64,000 nt of DNA from G039954875 sp047528275. Its GTDB lineage: Bacteria; Bacteroidota; Bacteroidia; Flavobacteriales; Blattabacteriaceae. Below are positions 10,441 to 20,543 of this stretch, piece by piece. Each line of letters opens with the position of its first letter. Positions within the stretch are counted from its first letter, which is position 1. Below the pieces are notes generated by a model. That model had not been told where the DNA came from and ran no database searches. It saw nothing but the letters and a program-made list of their open reading frames with translations. The position numbers and the translations under genes were made by a program. The stretch spans positions 1,116,001 through 1,180,000 of the forward strand of contig CP180023.1 of assembly GCA_047528275.1 (NCBI GenBank), written 5' to 3'.

Positions 10441-10882
10441 GTATTTTGACTAGTCTAAATATTTTTTTTCAAAATAAAATGGCCAAATAAATAAATATAT
10501 CAAGAAAAAAAACAGCTGTTAGTAGCCGCTCTCGTTTGCAATGTCATAATATGAGATTGTGAAGCGCAAGTAGAAATTATTTATCTAAGAAAATCAGCCA
10601 ATCTAGAAAAGTATACTACTCATTGGAAATCAATACTATTCATAGATTAAAGGTTTAAGTTTTACCTACTCTATTGAAGGATTTTCAGTATCCGACTATT
10701 AACTGCTAGATATTTTTTTAATACTAATATTAATAACTAAGTTAAGAAATAATTATAATAATTACGAATTTTATTTAATTATTATAAAATATATTTTATT
10801 ATTATTTTATAATAATTTATTTAAATAATAACTTGTTAATTCTTTATAATGAATAAAACAAGAGAATATTCATTTTTATAGT
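10441..10882. other. AT-rich gap without a recognisable gene
   Basis: I see no supported coding frame in these 442 bases. The left half may contain the eroded start of the beta-barrel gene. The right half (10720-10860) is almost pure A/T and contains an inverted repeat. No clean TAnnTTTG element for prmC was found. Confidence 0.5.
10777..10817. repeat. 15-bp inverted repeat, A/T only
   Basis: AATTATTATAAAATA (10777-10791) is followed after 11 bases by its exact reverse complement (10803-10817). It lies 66 bases upstream of prmC. It may form a weak hairpin or DNA-unwinding segment. Chance is not excluded in such AT-rich sequence. Confidence 0.4.
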
Positions 10883-11746
10883 ATGAAACTTCACGAATTA
10901 TATTCTATTTTTCATGAGGTGCTTCAAGAGATTTATCCTCTGAAGGAAGAACGAGAAAGTCTCTTTTTTCTGTTGATTACCAATATTTTGGAATGTGATA
11001 AAGCTACTGTCCGTCTTCGATTGATCAATCAAGAAATACTCGACGAGATCACCTATGAAAAATTGATGAGTGGGCTTGCAGATTTGCAAAATAATAAGCC
11101 AATTCAATATGTATTAGGGCAGGCGCATTTTTTCGGATTAGATTGGGTCGTCGATGAAAGGGTACTCATCCCTAGACCAGAGACCGAGGAGCTCATTTCG
11201 TGGGTGATCTCTGACCAAGCATCAAAAGGGCCACTTCGTTTGCTTGATGTAGGTACTGGAAGTGGTTGTATCGCCATTTCTTTAAAGCATCGATTACCTG
11301 AGGTAGAAATTCATGCCTTAGATATCTTAGACCAAGCCCTGGAAATAGCACGCCAAAATGCTGTCCAACACAACGTGGAAGTCTTTTTTCATCAACTAGA
11401 TATCTTGCAGGATCTACCGGAGTTCTGGCCAAGCTTTGATGTCATCGTGAGCAATCCACCCTATATCAAAGAGAGTGAAAAGGTATTAATGCACCCCAAT
11501 ATATATCAGTATGAGCCAGCTAAAGCCTTATTTGTCCCTGATGAAGCCCCACTGATCTTTTATAGAAAGATCGTCAGTTGGGCAAAACAAAAACTCAGTG
11601 CACAGGGAGTGATTTATTTCGAGATCAACCAGTTTCTAGCTACTGAGACCGCTTTGCTAATCGAGGAGCTTGGTTGTATCGAAGTAGAAATCCGAAAGGA
11701 TATTCAAGGTCATCCCCGTATGCTCAAGGCCCTTATTGGTTGTTAA
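10883..11746 (+). CDS. prmC: peptide chain release factor N5-glutamine methyltransferase
   Basis: PrmC methylates the glutamine of the GGQ motif in release factors RF1 and RF2, using S-adenosylmethionine. The 287-residue frame is intact and of normal length. An N-terminal helical domain (1-90) precedes a Rossmann methyltransferase domain with motif I LLDVGTGSGCIAISL (about 114-128), an acidic motif II (HALDILDQAL) and the diagnostic IVSNPPYI (about 189-196) that contacts the target Gln. VLIPRPETEELISW (about 95-108) is also characteristic of HemK/PrmC. The start at ATG 10883 gives the usual N-terminus. It stands between a dead receptor and a dead mscS, so it is probably transcribed on its own. 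Confidence 0.93.
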   Translation: MKLHELYSIFHEVLQEIYPLKEERESLFFLLITNILECDKATVRLRLINQEILDEITYEKLMSGLADLQNNKPIQYVLGQAHFFGLDWVVDERVLIPRPETEELISWVISDQASKGPLRLLDVGTGSGCIAISLKHRLPEVEIHALDILDQALEIARQNAVQHNVEVFFHQLDILQDLPEFWPSFDVIVSNPPYIKESEKVLMHPNIYQYEPAKALFVPDEAPLIFYRKIVSWAKQKLSAQGVIYFEINQFLATETALLIEELGCIEVEIRKDIQGHPRMLKALIGC

Positions 11747-11764
11747 GGACCTTCGATCGATTAT

Positions 11765-12563
11765 AATAATGGTTGATTCTTGAAGACCAAAATCCTGTAC
11801 GGGAAATGGATTTCGATACCTTCAGGTCAAAAGGCTCTTTGATCATTTTGAATATATCTCACTCGAGATACATACTATTAATGTTGTTTTCAAGACCAAT
11901 TAAAAACTCTGAGATTTACAGCAAAGCCACCCACGCTTGTAATCATTAAAGTCAATTAAAATATATCAATATTTTATTCCTTAATTGTATTTCAATAGAT
12001 GAATGAGATATGTTTTTAAATATACTATTGTACAATCCTCACAGGACGATTGATGTCAGAAGCATAGCCGATACCAATGTCGTTGTTGTTGATGGTCTCT
12101 TCATTGATTTTACTGTTAGGGATAAAGACCTTTTTATTTTGCAATATCCGGATCATTGTATGGTAAGCATAATCTCCTGAATGAAAAGGTTAAGGAATGA
12201 GAATGAAAACACTGCTCTAGAGATTAGCAAAGACCTTTTGAAAAGCTAAACCAATCATGCCAAGCAAAATGCCAGAACCCATTAAAAGCTTATCATCGAT
12301 ATTTTTTAGGGCTGGGATCGTCTAAAAGATCAACACCATTGCAATAAAAAAAAATACGATAAAATCAATCGAATTCTTAAAAAGAAAAATTTGTTTTGTC
12401 TATTTTAGCCTGGAAAAATTTAGTAAATTCTTTTTTTTCAAAAAAACGGTTGATCAAAATGAGTAAAAAGAAGATGAAACTTATCTTGATAATATATTCT
12501 ATCATTATTCAGCCTATTATAAAGTCTAAATCAATAAACTTGTTATTTTTACAACTGAAAATT
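11765..12563 (-). pseudogene. small mechanosensitive channel (mscS family), decayed
   Basis: Minus-strand pieces read MIEYIIKISFIFFLLILINR (first membrane helix, from about 12500), ALKNIDDKLLMGSGILLGMI then GLAFQKVFANL (pore helix region, about 12325-12225), GDYAYHTMIRILQNKKVFIP and NSKINEETIN (beta domain, about 12180-12090), IGIGYASDINRPVRIVQ (about 12075), VGGFAVNLRVFNWS, and a closing PEGIEIHFPYRILVFKNQ (about 11840-11780). The order and the PNS motif are typical of MscS channels, which release solutes on osmotic downshock. TAG/TAA stops and frame changes show it is dead. Loss suits life at constant host osmolarity. Confidence 0.8.
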
Positions 12564-12649
12564 TTACAAAAGAATATTAAAGACAGAGTTTCGTATAATA
12601 ATTCATAACTTCGGCGCCTAATTTTAAATACGCCTACTTTTAAATCGGA

Positions 12650-14659
12650 ATGAATAAAGAAGATCTACAGCGACGTATAGAACAACTACGGGAGGAACTT
12701 ATCGAACACAATCACAAGTATTATGTTTTAGATACCCCAGAGATTTCCGATTTTGAGTTTGATCAGAAGATGCAGGTGTTGGAGGTTTTAGAAAAACAAT
12801 ATCCTGAATTCAATGATCCCAACTCGCCAACTAAAAGAGTAGGTGGAGAGATCACCAAGCTCTTTCCCACTGTTGCTCATTTCCGGCAGATGTATTCCCT
12901 AGATAATGCCTACAATCAACAAGAGCTGCTCGACTGGGAAAGTCGTGTGAAAAAAAATCTCGAAAGTCCACCTGAATACGTCTGTGAGCTCAAATACGAT
13001 GGTATCTCGATCAGCTTGATCTATCATGAGGGGGTCTTGGTAAGCGCAGTGACTCGTGGCGATGGTCAGCAAGGCGATGAGATCACTGCCAATATAAGGA
13101 CCATAGGCTCAGTACCCTTAAAATTAAGAGGTAATTACCCTACAAATCTCGAAGCACGTGGGGAAATTATCCTACCTTTAATTGGTTTTCAAAAGATGAA
13201 TCAAGAGCGTATTAAGAATGCTAAAGAACCCTATGCCAATCCGCGCAATACAGCCAGTGGTACATTGAAACTTCAGGACAGTGGTGAGGTAGCCAAACGC
13301 CCCTTGGTTTGCCTGATTTATTCAGTACATGGAGAAGGGTTTCCTTTTGATTCGCAGTACGAGGCTTTGGAGTATGCTTACCGATGGGGATTCAAAGTAC
13401 CTCAAACGGCCCGCCTTTGTCAGACCATGACAGAAGTTACGGATTTTATCAAACATTGGAATACTGCCCGACACAGTTTGCCTTATGAGACTGACGGGGT
13501 AGTGATCAAAATCAATGCCTATCAGCAACAGATTCATTTGGGGCATACGGCTAAATCTCCTCGTTGGGCCATCGCTTACAAATTTCAAGCTGAACGCATC
13601 GCTACCAGACTTCTAGATGTAAGCTTCCAGATCGGACGTACTGGGACAGTCACCCCCGTAGCTGAACTTGAACCAATATTGTTAGCTGGCACCACGGTCA
13701 AACGGGCCTCGTTACACAACGAAGACATCATTCAAAAACTCGGAGTTTGTTATGGTGATACGATTTTCGTAGAAAAAGGAGGGGATATCATCCCCAAGAT
13801 CATGGAAGTGGATTTGACTCGACGTCCTCCTGAGGCGTCTCCCGTATGCTTTTTGAAAAAATGTCCTGCCTGTGATGCTATATTGGTGAGAAATGAAGGG
13901 GGGGCCGCTTACTACTGCCCGAATGAGATGGTCTGTCCACCACAACTCATCGGCAAAATTCAGCATTTTGTAAGTCGTAAAGCGATGTATATTATTGGTT
14001 TAGGTGTGGATACCATTGAACAATTTTTCCAAGCCGGTCTCTTACGTACGGTGGCTGATCTATACACTTTAGAGACAGCACATCTCATTCCATTAGAACG
14101 TATGGCTGAAAAGTCTGTACAGAACATCATCCATAGGATCGAAAAATCCAAAACAGTTCCTTTTGAGCGGGTGTTGTATGCACTGGGCATCCGCCATGTT
14201 GGGGAGACCGTTGCTAGAAAATTGGCCCGTCATTTCCATAGTATCGATATGTTGATTGCGGCCGATGGTGAGACACTGATCGCTGTGGATGATGTGGGAG
14301 AAAAGATTGCCGAAAGTTTAGCGGAGTATTTTTCGAGAGTGGAAAATCGGCAGCTTATCGAAAGGCTAAGAGAAGCCGGAGTTCAGTTTGAACAAGAAGC
14401 CTTGACCAGTACAACTACAGAAAATATCTTTCATGGGAAGACCTTCTTATTCACAGGAAAATTGTCTCGCATGAGCCGCAAAGAAGCTGAAGAGATGGTT
14501 GAATCTCAAGGAGGAATGATCTTGAGTGGAGTCAGTCAAAGACTCGATTTCTTGGTCGTTGGCGAAAAATCCGGCTCTAAATTGAAAAAGGCTCAAGAGA
14601 TAAGTACGATGCAGGTTTTGAGTGAAGAAGAGTTTTTGGAGAGGTTGAATTTTATTTAG
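12650..14659 (+). CDS. ligA: NAD-dependent DNA ligase
   Basis: LigA seals nicks in duplex DNA using NAD+ in replication and repair. The 669-residue protein is full length. The adenylation domain carries the catalytic Lys in ELKYDGISIS (about residue 115), and YANPRNTASGTLK follows (about 196-208). An OB fold (FQIGRTGTVTPVAELEPI, about 326-343) leads to a four-Cys zinc finger (CPACDAI..., then CPNEMVCP; about 407-430). Next come helix-hairpin-helix repeats (ALGIRHVGETVARKLARHF) and a C-terminal BRCT domain from about residue 592 (GKTFLFTGKLSRMSRKEAEE). All key motifs are present, so this is an active essential enzyme. A TACTTTTA element at 12636 resembles a -7 box with one mismatch. Confidence 0.96.
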   Translation: MNKEDLQRRIEQLREELIEHNHKYYVLDTPEISDFEFDQKMQVLEVLEKQYPEFNDPNSPTKRVGGEITKLFPTVAHFRQMYSLDNAYNQQELLDWESRVKKNLESPPEYVCELKYDGISISLIYHEGVLVSAVTRGDGQQGDEITANIRTIGSVPLKLRGNYPTNLEARGEIILPLIGFQKMNQERIKNAKEPYANPRNTASGTLKLQDSGEVAKRPLVCLIYSVHGEGFPFDSQYEALEYAYRWGFKVPQTARLCQTMTEVTDFIKHWNTARHSLPYETDGVVIKINAYQQQIHLGHTAKSPRWAIAYKFQAERIATRLLDVSFQIGRTGTVTPVAELEPILLAGTTVKRASLHNEDIIQKLGVCYGDTIFVEKGGDIIPKIMEVDLTRRPPEASPVCFLKKCPACDAILVRNEGGAAYYCPNEMVCPPQLIGKIQHFVSRKAMYIIGLGVDTIEQFFQAGLLRTVADLYTLETAHLIPLERMAEKSVQNIIHRIEKSKTVPFERVLYALGIRHVGETVARKLARHFHSIDMLIAADGETLIAVDDVGEKIAESLAEYFSRVENRQLIERLREAGVQFEQEALTSTTTENIFHGKTFLFTGKLSRMSRKEAEEMVESQGGMILSGVSQRLDFLVVGEKSGSKLKKAQEISTMQVLSEEEFLERLNFI

Positions 14660-14793
14660 AGAAATAAATTAATTGGAACGAAGGATATCATTCGATAAAA
14701 ATGAATTGGAAATAGTTTTTATTTATTTGTTGAACTTCACCAAGTATCTATAGAGACAACTAGAGATCGTAGAGGTCAATAAAGTTTGAATTA

Positions 14794-16134
14794 ATGATTC
14801 CAATAAAGAAAATATATAAGTCTACATTAAATAGTATAAGAAATTTTTCTCATTTAGAATTTATCAAAATTTCTTCTTTAAATTTAGTAAGTGCAATTAT
14901 TGGAATGTTCACTGGTCTATTAAGTGTAAAGATAATCTCCATATGGACAGGTGCTGGAGGGGTAGTTCTAGCTGGACAATTTAAAAATTTCCTGGGTGTT
15001 TTACAAACAGTTTCTGGATTAGGTATGGATGCTGCAGTTACTAAATACATTGCAGAGTATAAGGATGATCCTTTGAAACAAAAAAAGATTGTCGGATCTT
15101 CTTTTTGTATCTTAATGGTAATTTCTCTTATTATAGCTTTTCTTTTAATGGTTTTTTCAAATTCTGTGTCTACCTATTTATTTGGTATTCAAGAATATTC
15201 AAGTATCATACAAGTTCTTGGGTGTGTTCTTTTATTTTTTTCGTTGAAATTTTGGCTTTCTGCTATTGCAAGTGGTAAAAAGTATTATACATTCAGTATA
15301 ATTATTAATATAACAACTAGTTTACTAACATTGATTTTTTCATCAATATTCATATTTTTCTTCAAAGAATATGGGCTTTTATTGTCTTTAGTACTTATTG
15401 AAATTATTTTATTTCTTTTGGCGGTTTTCTTAATACGAAAAAGAAAAATCTTCACATGGTCTATAGCGGATTTATATTACGGATACGATAGAGTATTTAC
15501 TAAAAAATTATTAAGTTTTACCCTGATGATAGTGGTGTCGACTTTAGCAGGGCCCCCTGTAAATATATTTATTCGAAGATATTTGATTGAAAAGGTATCA
15601 TTAAATTCTGCTGGTATTTGGGAAGGAATGAATAGGATCTCTAATGTTTATTTAGTTTTGATTATTTCTACACTACGTCTTTATTATTTTCCACGTCTTT
15701 CGGAAATAAAAACTTTGCAAGCATTGAAAAAAGAAGTTTTGTTAATATTTAAAATCTTACTACCTCCTCTATTATTATTCCTTATAACCATTTTTTATTT
15801 AAAAAAATTAGTTATTTCTATACTTTTCACTTCAGATTTTCAAAGTATGGAGGTATTATTTTTACCTCAGATGATAGGAGACTTCTTTGAAGTATCTTCA
15901 TGGATATTAGTTTTTTTAATGATGGCTAAAGCAAAAGTTAAGATGCATGTATTTTCTAGTGCAATTGCTGGTGGAAGTTTTCTATTGTTGTCTATCCTAC
16001 TCATTGATATGTATGGAATGGAAGGAGCGACATATTCATATGCAATGTCTAGGTTTTTTTGGCTTATTATTAATTTGATACTCATTAGTAGATTTTATTT
16101 TTTCAACCCTAAGAATTATTCTAATATGGGATAA
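14794..16134 (+). CDS. polysaccharide flippase (Wzx-like)
   Basis: The 446-residue protein has about 12 to 14 hydrophobic segments spread along its length and no soluble domain. This is the form of Wzx/MATE-type flippases that turn undecaprenyl-linked oligosaccharide units across the inner membrane. The N-terminal region LVSAIIGMFTGLLSVKIISI (about 31-50), followed by a Gly-rich stretch and QTVSGLGMDAAVTKYIAEY (about 73-91), is like the WzxE/O-unit flippase branch. It opens a co-directional run of polysaccharide genes, with 23 bases to the next gene. The frame is intact. Specificity for the repeat unit cannot be read from sequence. Confidence 0.85.
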   Translation: MIPIKKIYKSTLNSIRNFSHLEFIKISSLNLVSAIIGMFTGLLSVKIISIWTGAGGVVLAGQFKNFLGVLQTVSGLGMDAAVTKYIAEYKDDPLKQKKIVGSSFCILMVISLIIAFLLMVFSNSVSTYLFGIQEYSSIIQVLGCVLLFFSLKFWLSAIASGKKYYTFSIIINITTSLLTLIFSSIFIFFFKEYGLLLSLVLIEIILFLLAVFLIRKRKIFTWSIADLYYGYDRVFTKKLLSFTLMIVVSTLAGPPVNIFIRRYLIEKVSLNSAGIWEGMNRISNVYLVLIISTLRLYYFPRLSEIKTLQALKKEVLLIFKILLPPLLLFLITIFYLKKLVISILFTSDFQSMEVLFLPQMIGDFFEVSSWILVFLMMAKAKVKMHVFSSAIAGGSFLLLSILLIDMYGMEGATYSYAMSRFFWLIINLILISRFYFFNPKNYSNMG

Positions 16135-16157
16135 TCAACTTTAATTGTTGAATTAAA

Positions 16158-17297
16158 ATGAGAAAAAAAATTTTATTCAGAATAGGATCCTTACAAGGGG
16201 GGGGGGCAGAGAAATCTCTCGTCACTCTTTTGAAATATTTAGATCACTCAAAGTATGAGATTGATCTTCTTTTGAATTGTAAAAGCGGTGTTTATTTAGA
16301 TCAGCTATCCAGGGAGGTTAATTTATATTACATAGGAAAAGGAAATGAGTTCTTATCTAGAATATTTATCCTTCGATTTTTACAGAAGGTATGGCGTCTT
16401 ATCAGACATGATTTTTATAAGTTTTTCCCACATTTTTTATACATATTTAAACTAAAAAATAAAGGATATGATGTAGAAATAAGCTTTATTCATACTATTA
16501 TCCCACAACTGATTAAGAGCCCTCTGAAGTCAAAGAAAGTGGGGTGGATACATAGTGATTTAGAAGCTAATTATTATGATCGAATAAGAAAAGTCATACT
16601 ATCCTCCTTGAAAAGGATGGATATAGTAATCGCTGTATCTAAGGAAAGTAGAGATGTTTTACTTTCACTGTCTCCTGATTTGAAAAACAAGGCACGAATT
16701 ATTTATAATCCTATTGAAATAGAAAAAACTATTAGAAAGTCTCGTGATATCATTATAGAAAAAAAAGGAAAAAAACTGCAGTTAATAACTGTAGGTCGTT
16801 TAGACATTCCTCAAAAAAAAATTAATAGACTTATCAATGTATGCCATAGATTAAGACAAGAAGAGATTGATTTTAAGCTTTCTATATTAGGAGAAGGCCC
16901 TGATCGAAATAAGTTAGCCAGTCAGATCAGAACATTAAGATTAGGAGATATTGTTCAACTTTTAGGGTATCAAAAAAATCCGTATCCTTACATTCAAGCA
17001 GCAGATATATTTGTACTACCATCACAGGCCGAAGGCATGTCATATGTAGTATTAGAAGCTTTGATATTGAATAAACCTATTATATCTACTGATGTAGTCG
17101 GACCAAGAGAGCTTTTGAAAAACGGAGAATGTGGCTTACTCGTAGAAAATTCGGAAGAAGGACTTTATCAAGGTATAAAGAGGATGCTCAGAGATCAAAC
17201 ATTAAGAATATCTTTTGCTCGTAAAAAAAAAGATTTTAGTTCATTCGAACCTAGGTATATAGCTCGACAAGTAGAAGAAATAATTGATCATCTATAA
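16158..17297 (+). CDS. GT4-family glycosyltransferase (copy A) with poly-G tract
   Basis: The 379-residue GT-B enzyme adds a sugar to a lipid-linked repeat unit. It has the N-terminal GSLQGGGAEKSLVTLL acceptor-side loop (10-25), SPLKSKKVGWIHSDLE in the middle, donor-domain VGRLDIPQKKINRLINVCHR (about 215-234) and LSILGEGPDRNKL. The C-terminal block EGMSYVVLEALILNKPIIST (about 294-313) holds the EX7E nucleotide-sugar motif. Ten consecutive G bases encode codons 14-17, so gain or loss of one base would abolish nearly the whole protein. The copy present is in frame. It is paralogous to the genes at 22656 and 17355. The donor sugar is unknown. Confidence 0.88.
   Translation: MRKKILFRIGSLQGGGAEKSLVTLLKYLDHSKYEIDLLLNCKSGVYLDQLSREVNLYYIGKGNEFLSRIFILRFLQKVWRLIRHDFYKFFPHFLYIFKLKNKGYDVEISFIHTIIPQLIKSPLKSKKVGWIHSDLEANYYDRIRKVILSSLKRMDIVIAVSKESRDVLLSLSPDLKNKARIIYNPIEIEKTIRKSRDIIIEKKGKKLQLITVGRLDIPQKKINRLINVCHRLRQEEIDFKLSILGEGPDRNKLASQIRTLRLGDIVQLLGYQKNPYPYIQAADIFVLPSQAEGMSYVVLEALILNKPIISTDVVGPRELLKNGECGLLVENSEEGLYQGIKRMLRDQTLRISFARKKKDFSSFEPRYIARQVEEIIDHL
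16197..16206 (+). repeat. poly-G tract (10 G) inside a glycosyltransferase gene
   Basis: Ten G in a row in AT-rich DNA, at codons 14-17 of the gene starting at 16158. Such runs slip during replication and can switch a gene on and off. In this assembly the frame is open. Confidence 0.85.
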
Positions 17298-17354
17298 GGT
17301 GAATAACCTATAAAAATTGAATTATAAAACAGGACCCTATCTATTAAGGAGAGG

Positions 17355-18056
17355 ATTTTTGAACGATTTCTGCTGATTTATTTCTGGACATTAAGAAATA
17401 AAAGTTATAATGTAGGAATTGATTTCACTGAAAAAATGGTAATATAATTGGTAAGAAGTACTTTGAGGTTTAAAAAATTAAATCAGTTTTATATAGATAT
17501 ATAAGAAAAAACTAATTATAATATGATTACCAAAATGGTTAATGAACTTATATTATTCTGTTTTAAGAAAATGAATACAATAATTTTTGTCTCCAAAGAA
17601 TGAAGAGATGTTTTATTTTCATTATCACATGAACTGATGCATAAGACCACATATGATTTATAACCCAATCGATATAGATGAAATGAAAAAATAAAATTAT
17701 TAGCCATGGGTCGACTTGTTTTGCAAAAAGGTTTTGATTTTGAGCTCTTTATTTTAGAAGAGAGAACAGATCGAAATAAATTAACAAATCAAATTATGGC
17801 ATTAGAATTGGATGATACTATCAATTTTTTTGGATATAAGATAAATCCTTATCCATATGTTCGGGAAGCAGATATATTTGTGATATCTTCCTATTATAGT
17901 AGAAAATTCAGAGAAGGGGCTTTACAAAAGGTTGAAAAGAATGATTTTGGATAAGGAATTCAGAAAATCTTTTATTCAAAAAAAAAATAAGATTTTAGTG
18001 TGTTTGATCCGAAATATATCGCCCAGCAAATAGAAAAAGTGATTGATAGTTTGTAA
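17355..18056 (+). pseudogene. GT4-family glycosyltransferase (copy B), truncated and decayed
   Basis: The fragments correspond to the middle and C-terminal parts of copies A and C: RFLLIYFWTLRNKSYNVGID (about 17360-17415), FVSKE stop RDVLFSLSHEL (about 17587-17632), then an open stretch from 17706 with MGRLVLQKGFDFELFILEER and GYKINPYPYVREADIFVISS, and finally FDPKYIAQQIEKVIDSL ending TAA 18054. The first ~120 codons, including the glycine loop, are missing. The EGxxYVVLEA block is deleted as well (text runs from SSYYSRKFREGAL straight to a late segment). It lies between copy A and the acetyltransferase, so it was a third member of a duplicated family. Confidence 0.88.
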
Positions 18057-18057
18057 T

Positions 18058-18594
18058 ATGAGTCTTTTATCTAAAATCAAAATATATTTTCATAAATACC
18101 TATTGAAAGATGGAGTAAAATATGCTCGCTTATTAGGAGTCAAGATAGGTGAAAATTGTAGAGTTTTTGATTGCAAATTTGGCAGTGAACCCTTTCTCAT
18201 TGAAGTGGGAAACAATGTCACGATAACAGGTGTTTCCTTCCTGACACATGATGGTAGTACATGGCTTTTTAAGGATGATAAAGGAAGACGATATTTATAC
18301 AGAAAAATAAAGATAGGAAACAATGTATTTATTGGAGTAAATTCCACTTTACTCCCGGGAGTAAATATCGAAGATGATGTGATTGTGGCTGCAGGGAGTG
18401 TAGTAACAAAGTCTGTCCCTAAAGGGAATATTGTGGCAGGTAATCCAGCTAAGATTATAAAAAGTTTTTATGAATATAAAAATATGGTTTTATCCAATTA
18501 TTATGCAGATTCAGAAATAAATTTTTTAAAAAGTTATAAGAATAGAATTCTAGATATCGTAGATCAAGGATTCAAAGATTATTGCTCCAAATAA
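18058..18594 (+). CDS. hexapeptide-repeat acyltransferase (acetyltransferase)
   Basis: The protein is about 178 residues from ATG 18058, chosen over an upstream GTG because it follows the stop of the preceding dead gene by one base and begins a plausible N-terminus (MSLLSKIKIYFHKYL). The left-handed beta-helix shows as repeats such as IGENCRVFDCKFG, IGNNVFIGVNSTLLPGVNIE and DDVIVAAGSVVTKSVPKGNI, with the closing AGNPAKIIKSF that is standard in WcaF/LacA-type O-acetyltransferases. Its likely role is acetylation of a sugar in the exopolysaccharide, using acetyl-CoA. The frame is intact and sits within the polysaccharide operon. Confidence 0.87.
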   Translation: MSLLSKIKIYFHKYLLKDGVKYARLLGVKIGENCRVFDCKFGSEPFLIEVGNNVTITGVSFLTHDGSTWLFKDDKGRRYLYRKIKIGNNVFIGVNSTLLPGVNIEDDVIVAAGSVVTKSVPKGNIVAGNPAKIIKSFYEYKNMVLSNYYADSEINFLKSYKNRILDIVDQGFKDYCSK

Positions 18595-18628
18595 AATAGT
18601 AAGTGATATATCCAAAAAAAAGGATTCT

Positions 18629-20533
18629 ATGTGCGGCATAGCAGGTTATATCGATTGGCAAAGAAGAGAAGACACTTGTTGTATTAATGCTATGGTGGAA
18701 AGCTTGAAACATCGGGGACCGGATGATCAAGGAAGTGAGATCTATGAAAGCCCTTTTGCTAAAATATATTTAGGGCAAAGCAGATTATCTATCATTGATC
18801 TCTCTCCAGCAGGACATCAACCAATGAGTTATGACTCTTACCATATCGTATTCAATGGAGAGGTCTACAATTATCAGACCATTCGAAAAGAGCTGATGTC
18901 TCTAGGTCACTTATTTCATTCACATTCAGATACTGAAGTCATTCTTCATGCCTTTGCTCAATGGAGAGAAAAGGCTGTAGATCGCTTTATTGGAATGTTT
19001 GCTTTTGTGATTTATGATAATCATCAGGAAAAAGTTTATTTATTTCGAGATAGGGCAGGGGTGAAACCTCTTTATTACTTTCATCACAATGGGTTTTTTA
19101 TATTTGGATCCGAATTGAAAGTATTGGTAGCCCATAAAAATTTTCCACGAAATATTGATCTCAATGCTGCTGGATTGTTCTTTAAATACGGTTATATCTT
19201 AGCCCCTCATACCATTTATCAAAATACTTTTAAGCTTATCCCAGGAAGTTACTTAGAAATCGACTTAAAATCACAAAATCTCTTGCAGAGGAAATATTGG
19301 GATGTGCTAACTTATTATGGGCGGGAAAAACGAAAAATTCCATTCGTTCAAGCTAAAGAAGAATTACATAAATTATTGATAGATGCCTTTAAATTAAGAC
19401 TTGTTGGTGATGTGCCGGTCGGGGTTTTTTTAAGCGGTGGTTATGATAGTAGTATTGTAGCAGCAATACTCTCAAGACATTCCAATGAAAAAATAAACAC
19501 CTTCACCATTGGGTTTGAGGATAAGGCATTTGACGAGGCTCCTCATGCTAAAAAAATAGCTGTACATCTGGGGACAGAACATATGGAATATTATTGTATG
19601 GAAAAAGAAACCATAAATATCATCCCAGATCTTTCTTATCATTATGACGAGCCTTTTTTCGACATTTCGTCTATTCCTTCCATATTATTGAGTCGGATCA
19701 CCCGGAAAAAAGTTAAAGTGGCCTTATCGGCCGATGCAGGAGATGAAATTTTTGCAGGATACAACAGTTATAAAAGTGTTTTACAATACACCTATAAATT
19801 GAGGAATGTCCCAAAAATATTTTATCCTATTTTATCCGATCTCTCTAAGTGTTTTTCTAATCTTTTGCCCAAAAATCAGATCCGATATAAACATAGGCTC
19901 ATTCAAATAAGTAATCTTTTTAAAGAGAGGCAAAATTTAGGAGTATACCTACTAGACAGTATTTCTCAAACAAATAATATTGAAACAGTACAGAAAATAT
20001 TCAATACGTTTGTACAAGTACCTTGTACCAAATTAGATGAATATAATCTAGTCCATTTTCCTTTATCTGTTCTTGAACAAGCTATGGCTCTTGGTTTTCT
20101 GGTATGGTTACCAGACATGATTTTATGCAAAGTAGACCGTGCTACTATGTCGGCCTCTCTAGAGGGACGCGAGCCGCTTTTGGATCATCGGATCATAGAA
20201 TATGTAGCTCAACTTCCTAATGATTTCAAATATTATAAAGGGATTCAAAAACACATTCTTAGAGAGATTTGTTATGAATATATTCCTAAAAAAATAATGA
20301 ATCGGCCCAAACAAGGATTTGTACCACCATTGAAAAAGTGGTTACGAAATGAGTTAAAGGATTATCTTTTAGACATGCTGAACGATAATGTACTTAGTCG
20401 GTATGATTTTCTTGATAAGAATTATGTAATGTATTGTCGAGAGGAGTTTTTGAAAGGAAATGACCAGTTTTATAACATAGTATGGGGATGCATGGTGTTC
20501 TTGTCATGGGGAGATCGATGGATGAAAAAATAA
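18629..20533 (+). CDS. asnB: asparagine synthetase (glutamine-hydrolysing) family amidotransferase
   Basis: The 634-residue protein starts MCGIAGYIDW, so after removal of Met the nucleophile Cys is N-terminal (class II glutamine amidotransferase, about 1-210). LKHRGPDDQGSE and LSIIDLSPAGHQPM are typical. The synthetase half has the pyrophosphate loop VFLSGGYDSSIVAA (about 269-282) and ALSADAGDEIFAGYN. Residues EGREPLLDHRIIEY and RPKQGFVPPLKKWL close it. AsnB makes asparagine from aspartate, ATP and glutamine, but homologues in capsule and O-antigen clusters often amidate a sugar acid. The neighbouring epimerase resembles UDP-glucuronate 4-epimerases, so amidation of a uronic acid is a reasonable inference. 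Both roles are possible. Confidence 0.85.
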   Translation: MCGIAGYIDWQRREDTCCINAMVESLKHRGPDDQGSEIYESPFAKIYLGQSRLSIIDLSPAGHQPMSYDSYHIVFNGEVYNYQTIRKELMSLGHLFHSHSDTEVILHAFAQWREKAVDRFIGMFAFVIYDNHQEKVYLFRDRAGVKPLYYFHHNGFFIFGSELKVLVAHKNFPRNIDLNAAGLFFKYGYILAPHTIYQNTFKLIPGSYLEIDLKSQNLLQRKYWDVLTYYGREKRKIPFVQAKEELHKLLIDAFKLRLVGDVPVGVFLSGGYDSSIVAAILSRHSNEKINTFTIGFEDKAFDEAPHAKKIAVHLGTEHMEYYCMEKETINIIPDLSYHYDEPFFDISSIPSILLSRITRKKVKVALSADAGDEIFAGYNSYKSVLQYTYKLRNVPKIFYPILSDLSKCFSNLLPKNQIRYKHRLIQISNLFKERQNLGVYLLDSISQTNNIETVQKIFNTFVQVPCTKLDEYNLVHFPLSVLEQAMALGFLVWLPDMILCKVDRATMSASLEGREPLLDHRIIEYVAQLPNDFKYYKGIQKHILREICYEYIPKKIMNRPKQGFVPPLKKWLRNELKDYLLDMLNDNVLSRYDFLDKNYVMYCREEFLKGNDQFYNIVWGCMVFLSWGDRWMKK

Positions 20534-20543
20534 GAAATTTACT

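Noticed and set aside
12396..12608. Plus-strand Lys/Ile-rich open frame of 70 codons
   Set aside because: Low-complexity composition, and the minus strand there encodes the first membrane helix of the mscS remnant.
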